Positions 38,390 through 47,312 are shown, counted from the stretch's first letter. The stretch is 64,000 bases of DNA from Streptomyces sp. 1-11 (GCF_007176755.1 NZ_BJTV01000005.1:186001-250000), one strand, 5' to 3'. Notes: a model not told the origin generated them from the sequence alone. Translations and numbers: made by a program.

Positions 38390-39271
38390 ATGAACGAGCA
38401 GCCCGCCCGCGCCGCCGCCCCGGCCGACCAGTACGTCCTCACCCTCTCCTGCCCTGACAAGAAGGGCATCGTGCACGCCGTGTCGAGCTACCTGTTCATG
38501 ACCGGCTGCAACATCGAGGACAGCCAGCAGTTCGGCGACCACGACACGGACCTGTTCTTCATGCGCGTCCACTTCTCGGCCGATGCGCCGGTGACGGTGG
38601 AGAAGCTGCGGGCGAGCTTCGCGGCGATCGGCGACTCCTTCCACATGGACTGGCAGATCCACCGGGCCGACGAGAAGATGCGCGTCGTGCTGATGGTCAG
38701 CAGGTTCGGGCACTGCCTGAACGACCTGCTGTTCCGCGCGCGGACCGGGGCGCTGCCGGTGGAGATCGCGGCCGTGGTCTCCAACCACACCGACTTCGAA
38801 GAGCTGGTGGGCTCGTACCACATCCCCTTCCACCACATCCCGGTGACGAGGGAGAACAAGGCCGAGGCCGAGGCGCGGCTGCTGGAGATCGTGCGCGAGG
38901 AGCGCGTGGAACTGGTCGTCCTCGCCCGCTACATGCAGGTCCTCTCGGACGACCTGTGCAAGCGGCTCAGCGGCCGGATCATCAACATCCACCACTCGTT
39001 CCTGCCGAGCTTCAAGGGCGCGAAGCCGTACCACCAGGCGCACGCGCGGGGCGTCAAGGTCATCGGCGCCACGGCCCACTACGTCACCGCCGACCTCGAC
39101 GAGGGCCCGATCATCGAGCAGGAGGTCGAGCGGGTGGGCCACGACGTCACGCCGGAGGGCCTGGTCGCCGTGGGCCGCGACGTGGAGTGCCAGGCGCTGG
39201 CCCGCGCGGTGAAGTGGCACGCGGAACGCCGGATCCTGCTCAACGGCCGCCGGACGGTCGTCTTCGCCTAG
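38390..39271 (+). CDS. purU: Formyltetrahydrofolate deformylase
   Basis: The enzyme hydrolyses 10-formyl-THF to formate and THF, balancing one-carbon pools and supplying formate for purine synthesis. The 293-residue protein has an N-terminal ACT domain (about 15-95, LTLSCPDKKGIVHAVSSYL) and a formyltransferase-fold domain with the catalytic Asn-His-Asp set in NIHHSFLPSF and DLDEGPI. Family length and motifs agree. It converges with the incomplete anti-sigma gene, separated only by an 8-bp hairpin (39282-39300). Confidence 0.95.
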   Translation: MNEQPARAAAPADQYVLTLSCPDKKGIVHAVSSYLFMTGCNIEDSQQFGDHDTDLFFMRVHFSADAPVTVEKLRASFAAIGDSFHMDWQIHRADEKMRVVLMVSRFGHCLNDLLFRARTGALPVEIAAVVSNHTDFEELVGSYHIPFHHIPVTRENKAEAEARLLEIVREERVELVVLARYMQVLSDDLCKRLSGRIINIHHSFLPSFKGAKPYHQAHARGVKVIGATAHYVTADLDEGPIIEQEVERVGHDVTPEGLVAVGRDVECQALARAVKWHAERRILLNGRRTVVFA

Positions 39272-39301
39272 GCCTGTTGAAGGAGGCCCCCAGGGCCTCC
39301 C

Positions 39302-40300
39302 GCCCGGGCCCGTCACGGCCAGTCCGGCCCGCCGCCGCTCGGCCAGCGCGGCCGGCAGCATCCGGGCCGCCAGGTCGATCATCCGGTGCAGGTGCCGAGG
39401 CGCGGGCGGCTCGTAGGGGTAGTCCACCGCTTCCGCGATGTCCTCCGCGTGCACCCAGCACTCGAAGGCCCGGTCCAGCATCGCGTCGCGCAGCGGCAGC
39501 CCGAAGCCGCCGTACGGCACCTCGAGCCCGCCGGCGCCGCCGCCCGTGAAGGACACCGTGCGCACCAGCAGGTGGCTCTGCTCCCGCCAGGGCGACCGCA
39601 CGGACCGGGTCGGCGGGAAGTGCGACGCGCGCCAGAACGCCTCGGTGCGCGCGGCCGGTCCCGCCGCGGCCCGCCCCGCGTCACCGACGGCCTCGGCGAG
39701 CGGATCGTCCAGACCGAGCGCCACGGCGACCAGCCCGTCCACCGACAGCAGATGGGCGATCACCCCGGCCACGGTGGTGCGGCGGCTCGTCGCCGCGCCT
39801 GCCTCGAACCACCGCAGCCGCACCGGCGCGTGCCACTCGGCGTCCCCGAAGTCCTGCAGCAGCGCGTCCAGCCGCGCGGTCTCGGCGTCGTAGGGCGCCG
39901 CCCACTCGGGCACCGGGATGCGCGGCGGCCGGCGTGTCAGGCAGCTCTCCAGAACGCGGGTGCGCAGGGCCGGGTCCAGGTCGAGGCTCTCCGGCTGGTG
40001 CAGCAGTCCGACCGCCTCGCGCAGCCGGCGTGCCTCGTCCGCGCAGCCGCCGCAGTCGCCGAGGTGTTCCTCCACGGCCGCCGTCTCCGCCGCCGAACAG
40101 GCCGCGAGGGCCCAGGCGCCGAGGAGCGACTTCAGGACATCGTGCGACAACTCGAGCGGCACGGGCGCGGGTTCCCCGGGATCGGCGGCGTCGGGCAGGG
40201 GCAGCCCGCTGTCCTCGACGGAGGCGCGGGGCGGCGGGATACGGAGTTCGCGTTCGTCGTCGGGCCCGTCGTGCTCGGCGAAGCCCTCGGGGCCGGTCAC
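39302..40300 (-). CDS. Anti-sigma factor-like protein (zf-HC2 + MDMPI-type domain), 3' end missing
   Basis: The GTG start overlaps the sigma gene stop (GTGA), the usual sigma/anti-sigma arrangement. Residues 51-95 are a zinc-finger anti-sigma segment (H79, C83, C86 in HLGDCGGC). From about 130 a DinB/MDMPI-like helical domain follows (ARLDALLQDFGDAEW, TTVAGVIAHLL, DRAFECWVHAEDIAEAV). Recognisable sequence stops near AGLAVTGPGG at about 39300, just before the purU hairpin. No stop codon exists in frame there: the frame runs on antisense through purU to 36302. The last part of the MDMPI C-terminal domain seems absent, so the gene is probably truncated by deletion or frameshift. I end the feature where homology-like sequence ends. 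Confidence 0.55.
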
Positions 40301-40878
40301 ACCGCACCTCCGTATCCCGGCGGGGCGCCGGCGTCGTGCGCGGTGGACAGCAACTGGAGACCGAGGCGGAGCCGGCGCCGGGCCTCGTCCTCGGTGACGC
40401 CGAGGTCGGCGGCGGCCTGCCGGTAGTCGCGCCGCTGGAAGTAGGCCAGTTCGAGCGCGGCGCGCAGCGGGGCGGGCATCGAGTGGACGATGTAGTCGGC
40501 GCGGGCGGCCACCGAGGCCCGGCGCACCCTGCTCTCCAGGCTCTCCAGTTCCTCCGCGAAGCCGCTCCCGCCCCGGGGGAGCGCGGCGGACTCGTCGGCG
40601 CGCAGCCGCTGCACGGCCAGCCGCTGGGTCACCTGGGCCACCCAGGTGCGCAGCGGGCCCTGCTTGGGGTCGTAGGTGTCGGGGTGCTCCCAGACGTGCG
40701 CGAACACCTCGCGGGTGACGCCGTCGGCGGCCCGCTCGTCGCCGAGGACCCGGTGGGCGAGGCTGTGCACCAGGGAGGCGAAGCGGTCGTACAGCTCGCC
40801 GAGGGCCGCGGCCTCGCCGCGTGCGAGCCGCTGCTGCATCTTGCGGTCCCAGCGGGGCGGTACGTCCTTCTGCGCCAT
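40297..40878 (-). CDS. ECF-type RNA polymerase sigma factor
   Basis: The 193-residue protein has sigma2 (about 15-85, LGELYDRFASLVHSLAHRVLG and VFAHVWEHPDTYDP) and sigma4 (about 130-180, LRAALELAYFQRRDYRQAAADLGVTEDEA) with no sigma1 or sigma3. GGGGAGGGG sits 5 nt before the ATG. It is cotranscribed with the anti-sigma gene through a 4-nt overlap. By position it matches SCO4409. If the partner is truly truncated, sigma activity may be freed. Confidence 0.88.
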   Translation of the reverse strand: MAQKDVPPRWDRKMQQRLARGEAAALGELYDRFASLVHSLAHRVLGDERAADGVTREVFAHVWEHPDTYDPKQGPLRTWVAQVTQRLAVQRLRADESAALPRGGSGFAEELESLESRVRRASVAARADYIVHSMPAPLRAALELAYFQRRDYRQAAADLGVTEDEARRRLRLGLQLLSTAHDAGAPPGYGGAV

Positions 40879-41217
40879 GTCGCCCCTCCCCTCGCGCTCG
40901 TCCGACAGGTCCAGCGTGTCTGCACCGTCATCTCGAATGTAGTCCGCACGTCCGACAACGCACGCCCCTTTGTGTCAATGTGCGCCCCCCGAGGCGTCGC
41001 AGGTGATAGTGCCCTCTTCACACATCCTTCACTCGGATCGCGCCCGTATCTGATCGAACAGGATCGATAGTGACTGAAACAAGCTCCTTGTCGATCGTGC
41101 GCGGTTTGCCACCCGAAGTTTCAGGGAACGGCCGCTGGGCAGCCGCGCGGAAAGAAACGTAGGAACTGCTTCCGTTTCCGGGCGGTTCCGCGGACCGGCG
41201 AGCGGAGGGGCGTGGCC
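40879..41217. promoter_or_regulatory. Divergent control region, sigma factor / STAS genes
   Basis: This 339-bp stretch has no gene. It is moderately AT-rich for the window and contains short GATCG repeats (around 41036-41070) and a GGGAAC at about 41125 that could be an ECF -35. I cannot assign a promoter with confidence. Confidence 0.3.
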
Positions 41218-41592
41218 GTGACATTCGAAGTGACCGGCGTGGAGCAGGAAGGGTGGACCGTGCTCCGGGTCGGCGGCGAACTGGACCTCATCACCTCGCC
41301 GGTGCTGCGCCAGCGGGTGCACGACGTGGTCGCCGAGGGCCACCACGACCTGGTCCTCGACCTCTCGGAGGTCTTCTTCTGCGACTCCAGCGGCGTCGGC
41401 GTGCTCATCGCCGCCCGCCGGCTGATCCGTTCCTGCCAGGGCCGGCTGCGGCTGATCCTGCCGGACCGGGGCGCGGAGGACGGCTCGCACGTCAACCGGG
41501 TCCTCAGCGCGCTCGGCGTCCGCCGCCTCTTCGACGTACGCCCCGACGTCGAGTCCGCCGTCACCGACGAGGCCGACCCGCTGTCCGCCTGA
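41218..41592 (+). CDS. STAS-domain anti-sigma factor antagonist
   Basis: The 124-residue protein is a single STAS domain, with the phosphorylation loop at DSSG (56-59) in DLSEVFFCDSSGVGVL. I choose GTG 41218, where GGAGG has 9-nt spacing; GTG 41212 has only 3. Members bind an RsbW-like kinase when unphosphorylated and so release a sigma factor. A gene for an RsbW-like ATPase lies 1.2 kb downstream, and an ECF sigma gene is divergent. It corresponds in position to SCO4410. Confidence 0.9.
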   Translation: MTFEVTGVEQEGWTVLRVGGELDLITSPVLRQRVHDVVAEGHHDLVLDLSEVFFCDSSGVGVLIAARRLIRSCQGRLRLILPDRGAEDGSHVNRVLSALGVRRLFDVRPDVESAVTDEADPLSA

Positions 41593-41743
41593 GCCCGAGC
41601 ACATCACGCGGCCGCCGCCACCGGGTTGCCGCGAAATTCCCCCGGTCTTGGCACAACCGCCGTTTTCCCGCCACCTGCCCGCCGCCCGCGACGTACGCTC
41701 CCAGCCGGATCAACCCACGTCGACGTAAGGCGGCCCCACAGAC

Positions 41744-42256
41744 ATGGTCAGCACCGAGTACGAGCGCAGGATCGCCGCCCGGTTCGCCGGCTTCGACCAG
41801 GACGGCAACGGCTACATCGACCGCGAGGACTTCAGCGCGGCGGCCAAGGCCCTGCTCGCCGAGTTCTCCGTGCCCGCCCGGTCCGACCGCGGACAGGCGC
41901 TCTACGCCGGAGCGGAGGCGTTCTGGCAGGGCATGGCGGGCATCGCCGACCGGGACGGCGACCAGCGCATCACCCGCGAGGAGTTCGTCACCGGCGCGGT
42001 CAAGCGGCTGCGCGACAACCCCGACCGCTTCGCCGAGATCGCCCGCCCCTTCCTGCACGCGGCCCTCGCCGTCGCGGACCCGGACGCGGACGGCCGCGCC
42101 TCCGTCGCCGACACCGTGCGCGTCCTGCGCGTGCTGGGCGTCCCGGAGGACGTCGCCCGGGCGACCGCCACCGCCCTCGACGCCGACGGCGACGGCGGGG
42201 TCGGCGAGGCGGAGATCGTCCCGGCCTTCGCGCGGTACTTCACCGTTCCCGAGTAG
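41744..42256 (+). CDS. EF-hand calcium-binding protein (calerythrin-like)
   Basis: The 170-residue protein has four EF-hand loops: DQDGNGYIDREDF, DRDGDQRITREEF, DPDADGRASVADT and DADGDGGVGEAEI. The first two and the fourth keep the key loop acids; the third has Thr at the last position and may be weak. No signal peptide is present, so it is cytosolic. The calerythrin / sarcoplasmic calcium-binding protein family buffers or senses Ca2+. It stands alone with AGGCGG about 12 nt upstream. Confidence 0.9.
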   Translation: MVSTEYERRIAARFAGFDQDGNGYIDREDFSAAAKALLAEFSVPARSDRGQALYAGAEAFWQGMAGIADRDGDQRITREEFVTGAVKRLRDNPDRFAEIARPFLHAALAVADPDADGRASVADTVRVLRVLGVPEDVARATATALDADGDGGVGEAEIVPAFARYFTVPE

Positions 42257-42827
42257 CCGTTCCCGGCAGCCGTCGCCGTGCAACGCGCCCGGCTCCGCAC
42301 CCGGTTCGGACGACCCCTGGCCCAAGATGTCGCGGATCGTGGCGTGCCGGTGTCACAGAGCGTCGATACCGGCTCGTGTCCTCGACGTGACTCGTCACGT
42401 CCCGGAGTCGCGCGCCGACTCGGGTACCTTGTGTGGGATGCGAGTGGCCGCGAGCACGAGCCCAGCCGGTCGCGCACCCGGGCCAGCCCCGGACCGCGCG
42501 GCGTTCGCCGCTGCTCGCGGGGCGGTACGGGCTCGTTTTCCGGCCCGTTTCCCCGCCTGTTCGACTCCCCGGCAAGCGCGTCGCACAGTATGCCGTACGC
42601 GTACTCCTTCGCGCTGGAATATGCCCGAAGCCCTTGTTGGGGTGACTGTACGTCAACCATGCTGTCGCGTAAGGGAATCACGTTCCGTGACCCTTGCTCT
42701 GGCCGTTGTCCTGGCCATGCAGAAAATGGCTACGATCGTGGCCCTCGTCGCGGTGCGCGTCGCTGTTTGTGGCGCGGCGTTCGTGCGTGGCGGGGCCATG
42801 TGTCCGCCGGTTCGGATGGTGTGAGCG
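42257..42827. promoter_or_regulatory. 571-bp gap with an 18-bp palindrome
   Basis: GACGTGAC and GTCACGTC (42384-42391 and 42394-42401) form a perfect inverted repeat around TC, an operator-like shape. A second short repeat, TCACG..CGTGA, lies near 42676. A weak ORF (ATG 42438 to 42824, TACCTT 7 nt upstream) runs to 3 nt before the ATPase start, but it has poor codon bias and no family. No other gene is seen. Confidence 0.45.
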
Positions 42828-43412
42828 GTGCAGGTGCTTCAAGTGCAGCTGGAGATCCGGCCCGACCCCGCGGAGGTGGGCCGGGCCAGACGGTGGGCCC
42901 GCTCGCGGCTCACCGGGCTCGGAATAGGGGCCGACGAGCCGTTGGCCGAGACGCTGGTCCTGCTGGTCTCCGAGCTGGTGACCAATGCCGTGGTGCACAC
43001 CGGCCGGCCGGCCGTGCTGCGGCTCTACCTGCCGGGGAGCGCGCCGGAGCCGGCGTCCGACCCGGCGTCCGGGGCTCCCGGCGCGGCAGGCGCCACGGAC
43101 CCGGCCACCACGGACCCGGCCGCCTCGGATCGGGCCGCCACGGATCCGGCCGCCGCGGCCACCGTGCGGCTCGAGGTGGCCGACACCAGCTCCCGCGCCC
43201 CCGTGCCGCGCTGCGTCGGCGGTGACGCCACCGGCGGCCGGGGCCTGGCGCTCGTCGACTGCCTGGCCGACCGCTGGGGCTGGCACGCCGAGGGCTCCGG
43301 CAAGAGCATCTGGTGCGAGCTGGACCGCTGCTCGCAGTCCCGGGAGGGTGCCCCGCCGGCGTACGGGGGCGGCCTGTCCGCGTACGAGGACTTCGCCTTC
43401 GAGGCGGTGTAG
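42828..43412 (+). CDS. RsbW-like ATP-binding (HATPase_c) regulatory protein with low-complexity insertion
   Basis: The 194-residue protein is a GHKL/HATPase_c_2 domain typical of Streptomyces anti-sigma kinases. The N box is SELVTNAVVHTG (about 46-57), G1 is EVADTS, and G2 is GGRGLALVDCLADRWGW. Between the N box and G1 lies an insertion of about 35 residues made of TDPA(A/T) repeats, encoded by four 15-bp units at 43095-43154. Such a loop insertion is unusual but should leave the nucleotide pocket intact. It may pair with the STAS protein at 41218. Confidence 0.82.
   Translation: MQVLQVQLEIRPDPAEVGRARRWARSRLTGLGIGADEPLAETLVLLVSELVTNAVVHTGRPAVLRLYLPGSAPEPASDPASGAPGAAGATDPATTDPAASDRAATDPAAAATVRLEVADTSSRAPVPRCVGGDATGGRGLALVDCLADRWGWHAEGSGKSIWCELDRCSQSREGAPPAYGGGLSAYEDFAFEAV
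43095..43154 (+). repeat. 15-bp minisatellite x4 in a coding sequence
   Basis: Four 15-bp units (43095, 43110, 43125 and 43140) vary around ACGGACCCGGCCGCC and encode repeats of five residues (TDPAA). The unit length keeps the frame whatever the copy number. Confidence 0.85.
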
Positions 43413-43722
43413 GCGTCCGGCGCACCGGTGCGCCCCGGGTGCATCCGTGCGCGGGCACCGCGAACCGGTGCTGAACGACGAATCAGCCCGCCCGTGTTGA
43501 CGGCACGTCACCGGGTGCACACGCTGGTGGGCAGCGAATCGCCGTGAGGGGACGGCGAGGGCCCGCCGGACGGCTGGGTCCTCGCCGAGTGCGAGTCGCA
43601 CCGGACGGCGGCGCGGCGCGGAGGCGGGGGCGCGCCGCCAGCCGGGACCGGGCCGCCGGCCCCGGCTCACGGCACGGCGGGAGAACGCGCGCCGCCCGGC
43701 TTCTCCACAGGCTGTGGACGGC
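43413..43722. terminator. 310-bp region between convergent genes, with hairpins
   Basis: GGCGCACCGGTGCGCC just after the ATPase stop is a perfect 16-bp palindrome. TCCACAG..CTGTGGA (43704-43718) lies next to the AraC-family gene stop. Either could end transcription. No gene is seen. Confidence 0.45.
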
Positions 43723-44718
43723 TCATCGCACCGACCCGGTGCGGAAGGTCCGCCGGTACGCGGTCGGTGTCACTCCGAGCGCCTGCTGCAGGTGCTGGCG
43801 CATCGACTGGGCCGTGCCGAAGCCGGCGACCCGGGCCACCTGGTCGACCGACAGTTCGGTGGACTCCAGCAGGTGCCGGGCGCGTTCCACGCGCTGCGCG
43901 GTGAGCCACTGGCCGGGGCTGACGCCGACCTCCTCGCGGAACCGGCGGGTGAAGGTGCGCACCGACATGGACTCCTGCGCGGCCATGTCGCGGAGCTGGA
44001 TCGGCTCGTGCAGCCGGCCCAGCGCCCAGGCGCGGGCCGCGGTGGTCGTGGCGAGCTGCAGGTCGGGCACGGGCCGCTCGATGTACTGGGCCTGGCCGCC
44101 GTCGCGGTGCGGCGGTACGACCGTGCGGCGGGCCACGTCGTTGGCGACCGCCGTGCCGTGGTCGCGGCGCACGATGTGCAGGCACAGGTCGATCCCGGCG
44201 GCCACGCCGGCCGAGGTCAGCACGTCGCCGTCGTCGACGAACAGCACGTCCGCGTCGACGTCGATCTTCGGGAACAGCCGCTGGAACCGCTCGGCGTCGG
44301 CCCAGTGCGTGGTGGCCGGCCGCCCGTCGAGGAGTCCGGCGGCGGCGAGGACGTACACGCCGGTGCAGATGGAGGCGAGCCGGGTGCCGGGGCGGACGCG
44401 GGCGAGCGCGGCGGCCAGTTCGTCGGTCAGCCTGCCCTCGTCGTAGAGCGGGCCGAGTTCGTAGGAGGCGGGGACGATCACCGTGTCGGCCGTCTCCAGC
44501 GCCTCGGGGCCGTGCGCGACGTGCACCGCGAAGTCGGCGTCCGTCTCGACCGGCCCGGGCGGCCGGACCGAGCAGGTCACCACCTCGTACAAGGGCCGGC
44601 CCGCCGCGTCCCTGGGGCGGCCGAAGATCCGGTGCGGGATGCCCAGCTCGAAGGGGAGCAGGCCGTCCAGAGCCAGGACGACGATGCGGTGCGGACGGAA
44701 TTCCTCGCCGGCGGTCAT
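43723..44718 (-). CDS. GlxA-type AraC-family regulator with DJ-1/PfpI domain
   Basis: The 331-residue protein has an N-terminal class I amidotransferase-like (DJ-1/PfpI) domain (about 10-180) with SICTGVYVLAAAGLL at the nucleophile elbow, and a C-terminal AraC double HTH (about 225-320, MAAQESMSVRTFTRRFREEVG and VARVAGFGTAQSMRQHLQQ). TAGGAT (complement of 44725-44730) lies 6 nt before the ATG, so it is probably leaderless. It is divergent from an MFS gene with only 71 bp between starts, and it probably controls that gene. The ligand is unknown. Confidence 0.88.
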   Translation of the reverse strand: MTAGEEFRPHRIVVLALDGLLPFELGIPHRIFGRPRDAAGRPLYEVVTCSVRPPGPVETDADFAVHVAHGPEALETADTVIVPASYELGPLYDEGRLTDELAAALARVRPGTRLASICTGVYVLAAAGLLDGRPATTHWADAERFQRLFPKIDVDADVLFVDDGDVLTSAGVAAGIDLCLHIVRRDHGTAVANDVARRTVVPPHRDGGQAQYIERPVPDLQLATTTAARAWALGRLHEPIQLRDMAAQESMSVRTFTRRFREEVGVSPGQWLTAQRVERARHLLESTELSVDQVARVAGFGTAQSMRQHLQQALGVTPTAYRRTFRTGSVR

Positions 44719-44789
44719 GGCCCGATCCTAGCGAACGCTGTCCGCCGGGCCACTCGTCGCGCGGGACCCGGTCGAGGACGCTTCATGAC

Positions 44790-46100
44790 GTGACTCAGAC
44801 AACCGAAGCCGCCGCTCCCCTCCAGGCCCCGCCCGCCCGGCGCCGCCGGGTGCACCGCGCCTGGTACGTCGCCGCCGTCACCTTCGTCACGATCATCGGC
44901 GCGGCCGCCTTCCGTTCCCTGCCCGGCCTCCTCATCGACCCGCTGCACCAGGAGTTCGGCTGGTCGCGCGGGACCATCGGCGCGGCCGTCTCGGTCAACC
45001 TGGCGCTCTACGGGCTCACCGCGCCCTTCGCTGCCGCGCTCATGGACCGCTTCGGCATCCGCCGGGTGGTGGCCGTCGCGCTCACCGTGATCGCGGTCGG
45101 CTCGGGCCTCACCGTCTGGATGACCGCGCCCTGGCAGCTGATGCTGTACTGGGGCCTGCTGGTGGGCCTCGGCAGCGGCTCGATGGCGCTGGCCTTCGCC
45201 GCCACCGTCACCAACCGCTGGTTCACCGAGCGGCGCGGGCTGGTCAGCGGCATCCTCACCGCCGCCTCCGCCTCCGGCCAGCTCATCTTCCTGCCGGTGC
45301 TGTCCTGGACGGTGGAGCACCACGGCTGGCACCCGGCGGCCGTCACCGTGGCCCTGGCCGCCCTCGCCGTGGTCCCGTTCGTCTGGATCCTACTGCGCGA
45401 CCACCCGGCCGACGTGGGCCTGAAGCCTTACGGCGCCGGGGAGTTCGTGCCGAAGCCGCCGCCGGTCACCGGCGCCGCCCGCCGCACGCTCGGCGTCCTC
45501 GCCTCCGCCGCCCGCACGGGCCCGTTCTGGCTGCTGGCCGGCACCTTCGCGATCTGCGGCGCCTCCACCAACGGCCTGATCCAGACGCACTTCGTGCCCG
45601 CCGCGCACGACCACGGCATGCCCGTCACGGCGGCGGCCTCGCTGCTGGCGGTCGTCGGCGTGTTCGACGTCGTCGGCACGATCGCCTCCGGCTGGTTCAC
45701 CGACCGCTTCGAGCCCCGCCGGCTGCTCGCCGTCTACTACGCCCTGCGCGGAGTCTCGCTGCTGTTCCTGCCGATGCTGCTGGGCCCGTCGGTGCACCCC
45801 CCGATGGTCTTCTTCATCGTCTTCTACGGCCTCGACTGGGTGGCCACCGTCCCGCCCACCCTGGCCCTGTGCCGGGAGCAGTACGGCGAGGACAGCGCCA
45901 TCGTCTTCGGCTGGGTGCTCGCCTCCCACCAGGTCGGCGCGGCCCTGGTCGCCTTCCTCGGCGGCGTCGCCCGTGACGCCTTCGGCTCCTACGACATGGT
46001 CTGGTACGCCTCCGGCACCCTGTGCGCGATGGCGGCCCTGATGGCCCTGGTCATCCGCCGGCGCCCGGCGGCGGCGCCGGCCCTGGTGCGGCCGGCCTGA
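44790..46100 (+). CDS. MFS transporter (monocarboxylate/oxalate-formate-like)
   Basis: The 436-residue protein has about twelve membrane helices in two six-helix halves. The loop MDRFGIRRVVAV after helix 2 is the MFS signature region. The start of the core (RSLPGLLIDPLHQEFGWSRG) resembles the OFA / monocarboxylate porter branch. The gene begins with GTG and is divergent from the GlxA-like regulator. The substrate is likely a small organic acid, but this is inferred. Confidence 0.85.
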   Translation: MTQTTEAAAPLQAPPARRRRVHRAWYVAAVTFVTIIGAAAFRSLPGLLIDPLHQEFGWSRGTIGAAVSVNLALYGLTAPFAAALMDRFGIRRVVAVALTVIAVGSGLTVWMTAPWQLMLYWGLLVGLGSGSMALAFAATVTNRWFTERRGLVSGILTAASASGQLIFLPVLSWTVEHHGWHPAAVTVALAALAVVPFVWILLRDHPADVGLKPYGAGEFVPKPPPVTGAARRTLGVLASAARTGPFWLLAGTFAICGASTNGLIQTHFVPAAHDHGMPVTAAASLLAVVGVFDVVGTIASGWFTDRFEPRRLLAVYYALRGVSLLFLPMLLGPSVHPPMVFFIVFYGLDWVATVPPTLALCREQYGEDSAIVFGWVLASHQVGAALVAFLGGVARDAFGSYDMVWYASGTLCAMAALMALVIRRRPAAAPALVRPA

Positions 46101-46105
46101 GCCGG

Positions 46106-46142
46106 GCGGCGGGCGCCCGGCTCAGCCCCGGGCGCCCGCCGC
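46106..46142. terminator. Bidirectional terminator overlapping the monooxygenase stop
   Basis: A perfect 15-bp stem (46106-46120 with 46128-46142) has a 7-nt loop. The stop codon of the convergent monooxygenase (46122-46124) lies in the loop. Confidence 0.8.
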
Positions 46143-47312
46143 GAGCCGTCGCGCCACGGCCCGGGCGATCCGCTCCGCGTCGATGGCCAGCTCACGGAAC
46201 ATCCCGCTGATCGGATTGGTGAACCCGGTGAAGTACAGGCCGGGGGCGCCGTCCGGGGTGCGGGAGCCGTGCACCACGGGCCTGCCGCGTCCGTCCAGCA
46301 CGCCCAGGTGCCCGACCAGTTCGTCCAGCGCCCGTTCGTACCCGGTGGCCGCGATCACCACGTCCGGCGTGAGACGGGCGCCGTCGGCGAGGACCACCTT
46401 CCCGTCCTCGAACGCCTCGACGGCGGCGACGATCTCCACCTTCCCGCCGCGCACGGCGTCGACGATCCCGACGTCCTGCACGGGGATGGCGCCCTCGCGC
46501 ACCCTGCTGTACAGCCCGCCGGCGGGGCGCGGCAGGCCGTGCGCGGACAGGTCCGGGGTGACGGCCCCGCCCAGAGCGCGGGCGAGCCGGTCCACGAGCC
46601 GCACCGGCAGCCGCCGCACCAGGACCCCCGTGTACTGGGCGGCCCATCCGGCGGTCGAGCGGCGCACGATGTGCGGGGCGGTGCGCACGGCCAGACGCAC
46701 CCGCGCCGCGCCCCCCTCCACCAGGTCGACGGCGATCTCGGCACCGGTGTTGCCGATGCCCACCACCAGCACGTCCCGGCCCGCGTACGGGCCCGGGTTC
46801 CGGTACTGACCGGCGTGCAGGAACTCCCCGCCGAAGCCGTCGACGCCGGGCCAGTCGGGTACCCGCGGGGTGTGGTTGTGGCCGGTGGCGACGACCACCG
46901 CGCTGCCGGTCAGCTCCCGCCCGCCGGAGGCGTGCAGCACCCAGCCGCCGTCCCCGGCGGGATCGACGCGGAACACCTCGACGCCGGTGACGATCTCCAG
47001 CTCGTGGTGCTCGGCGTACTTCTCCAGGTACCGGACCACGTCGTCCCGGGACACCCAGCGCCCGAACCTGCGGGGTATGGCCAGGCCCGGCAGGGCCGAC
47101 AGGCGCCGGGTGGTGTGCAGGCGCAGGCGGTCGTAGTGCCGTCGCCAGGAGGCGCCCACCCGGTCCGACTTCTCCAGCACCACCGCGCGGACGCCCCGCG
47201 CCCGCAGCGCGTACGCGGCGGCCAGTCCGCCGGGACCCGCGCCTATGACGTAGACGGGGCGGTCGGCGGGGGTCGCGGTGAGCCGCGCGGAGGAGGGACG
47301 GGAGTCGGCCAT
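46122..47312 (-). CDS. Flavin-containing monooxygenase (FMO-like)
   Basis: From ATG 47312 the protein is 396 residues. It has an N-terminal FAD-binding GAGPGGLAAA, a second Rossmann motif VVGIGNTGAEIA for NADPH, and the FMO fingerprint FGGEFLHAGQYR between them. It should use NADPH and O2 to oxygenate nitrogen, sulfur or a ketone in a small substrate. The frame runs upstream to 47426, but the extra residues do not look like protein. No Shine-Dalgarno is seen. It stands alone, so the substrate is unknown. Confidence 0.87.
   Translation of the reverse strand: MADSRPSSARLTATPADRPVYVIGAGPGGLAAAYALRARGVRAVVLEKSDRVGASWRRHYDRLRLHTTRRLSALPGLAIPRRFGRWVSRDDVVRYLEKYAEHHELEIVTGVEVFRVDPAGDGGWVLHASGGRELTGSAVVVATGHNHTPRVPDWPGVDGFGGEFLHAGQYRNPGPYAGRDVLVVGIGNTGAEIAVDLVEGGAARVRLAVRTAPHIVRRSTAGWAAQYTGVLVRRLPVRLVDRLARALGGAVTPDLSAHGLPRPAGGLYSRVREGAIPVQDVGIVDAVRGGKVEIVAAVEAFEDGKVVLADGARLTPDVVIAATGYERALDELVGHLGVLDGRGRPVVHGSRTPDGAPGLYFTGFTNPISGMFRELAIDAERIARAVARRLAAGARG

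Noticed and set aside
36302..40300. A single 1332-codon reading frame joining the anti-sigma protein and the lipoprotein
   Set aside because: The middle is antisense to purU and the SCO4402-like gene, and the lipoprotein has its own ribosome site and signal peptide. The continuity is an effect of high GC plus loss of a stop.
42438..42824. 129-codon ORF before the RsbW-like gene
   Set aside because: It has a -10-like TACCTT at leaderless distance, but weak third-position GC bias, mixed codon use and no domain.
43701..43718. TTCTCCACA resembling a DnaA box
   Set aside because: One mismatch from the Streptomyces consensus, a single copy, and better explained as half of a hairpin at the AraC-family gene stop.
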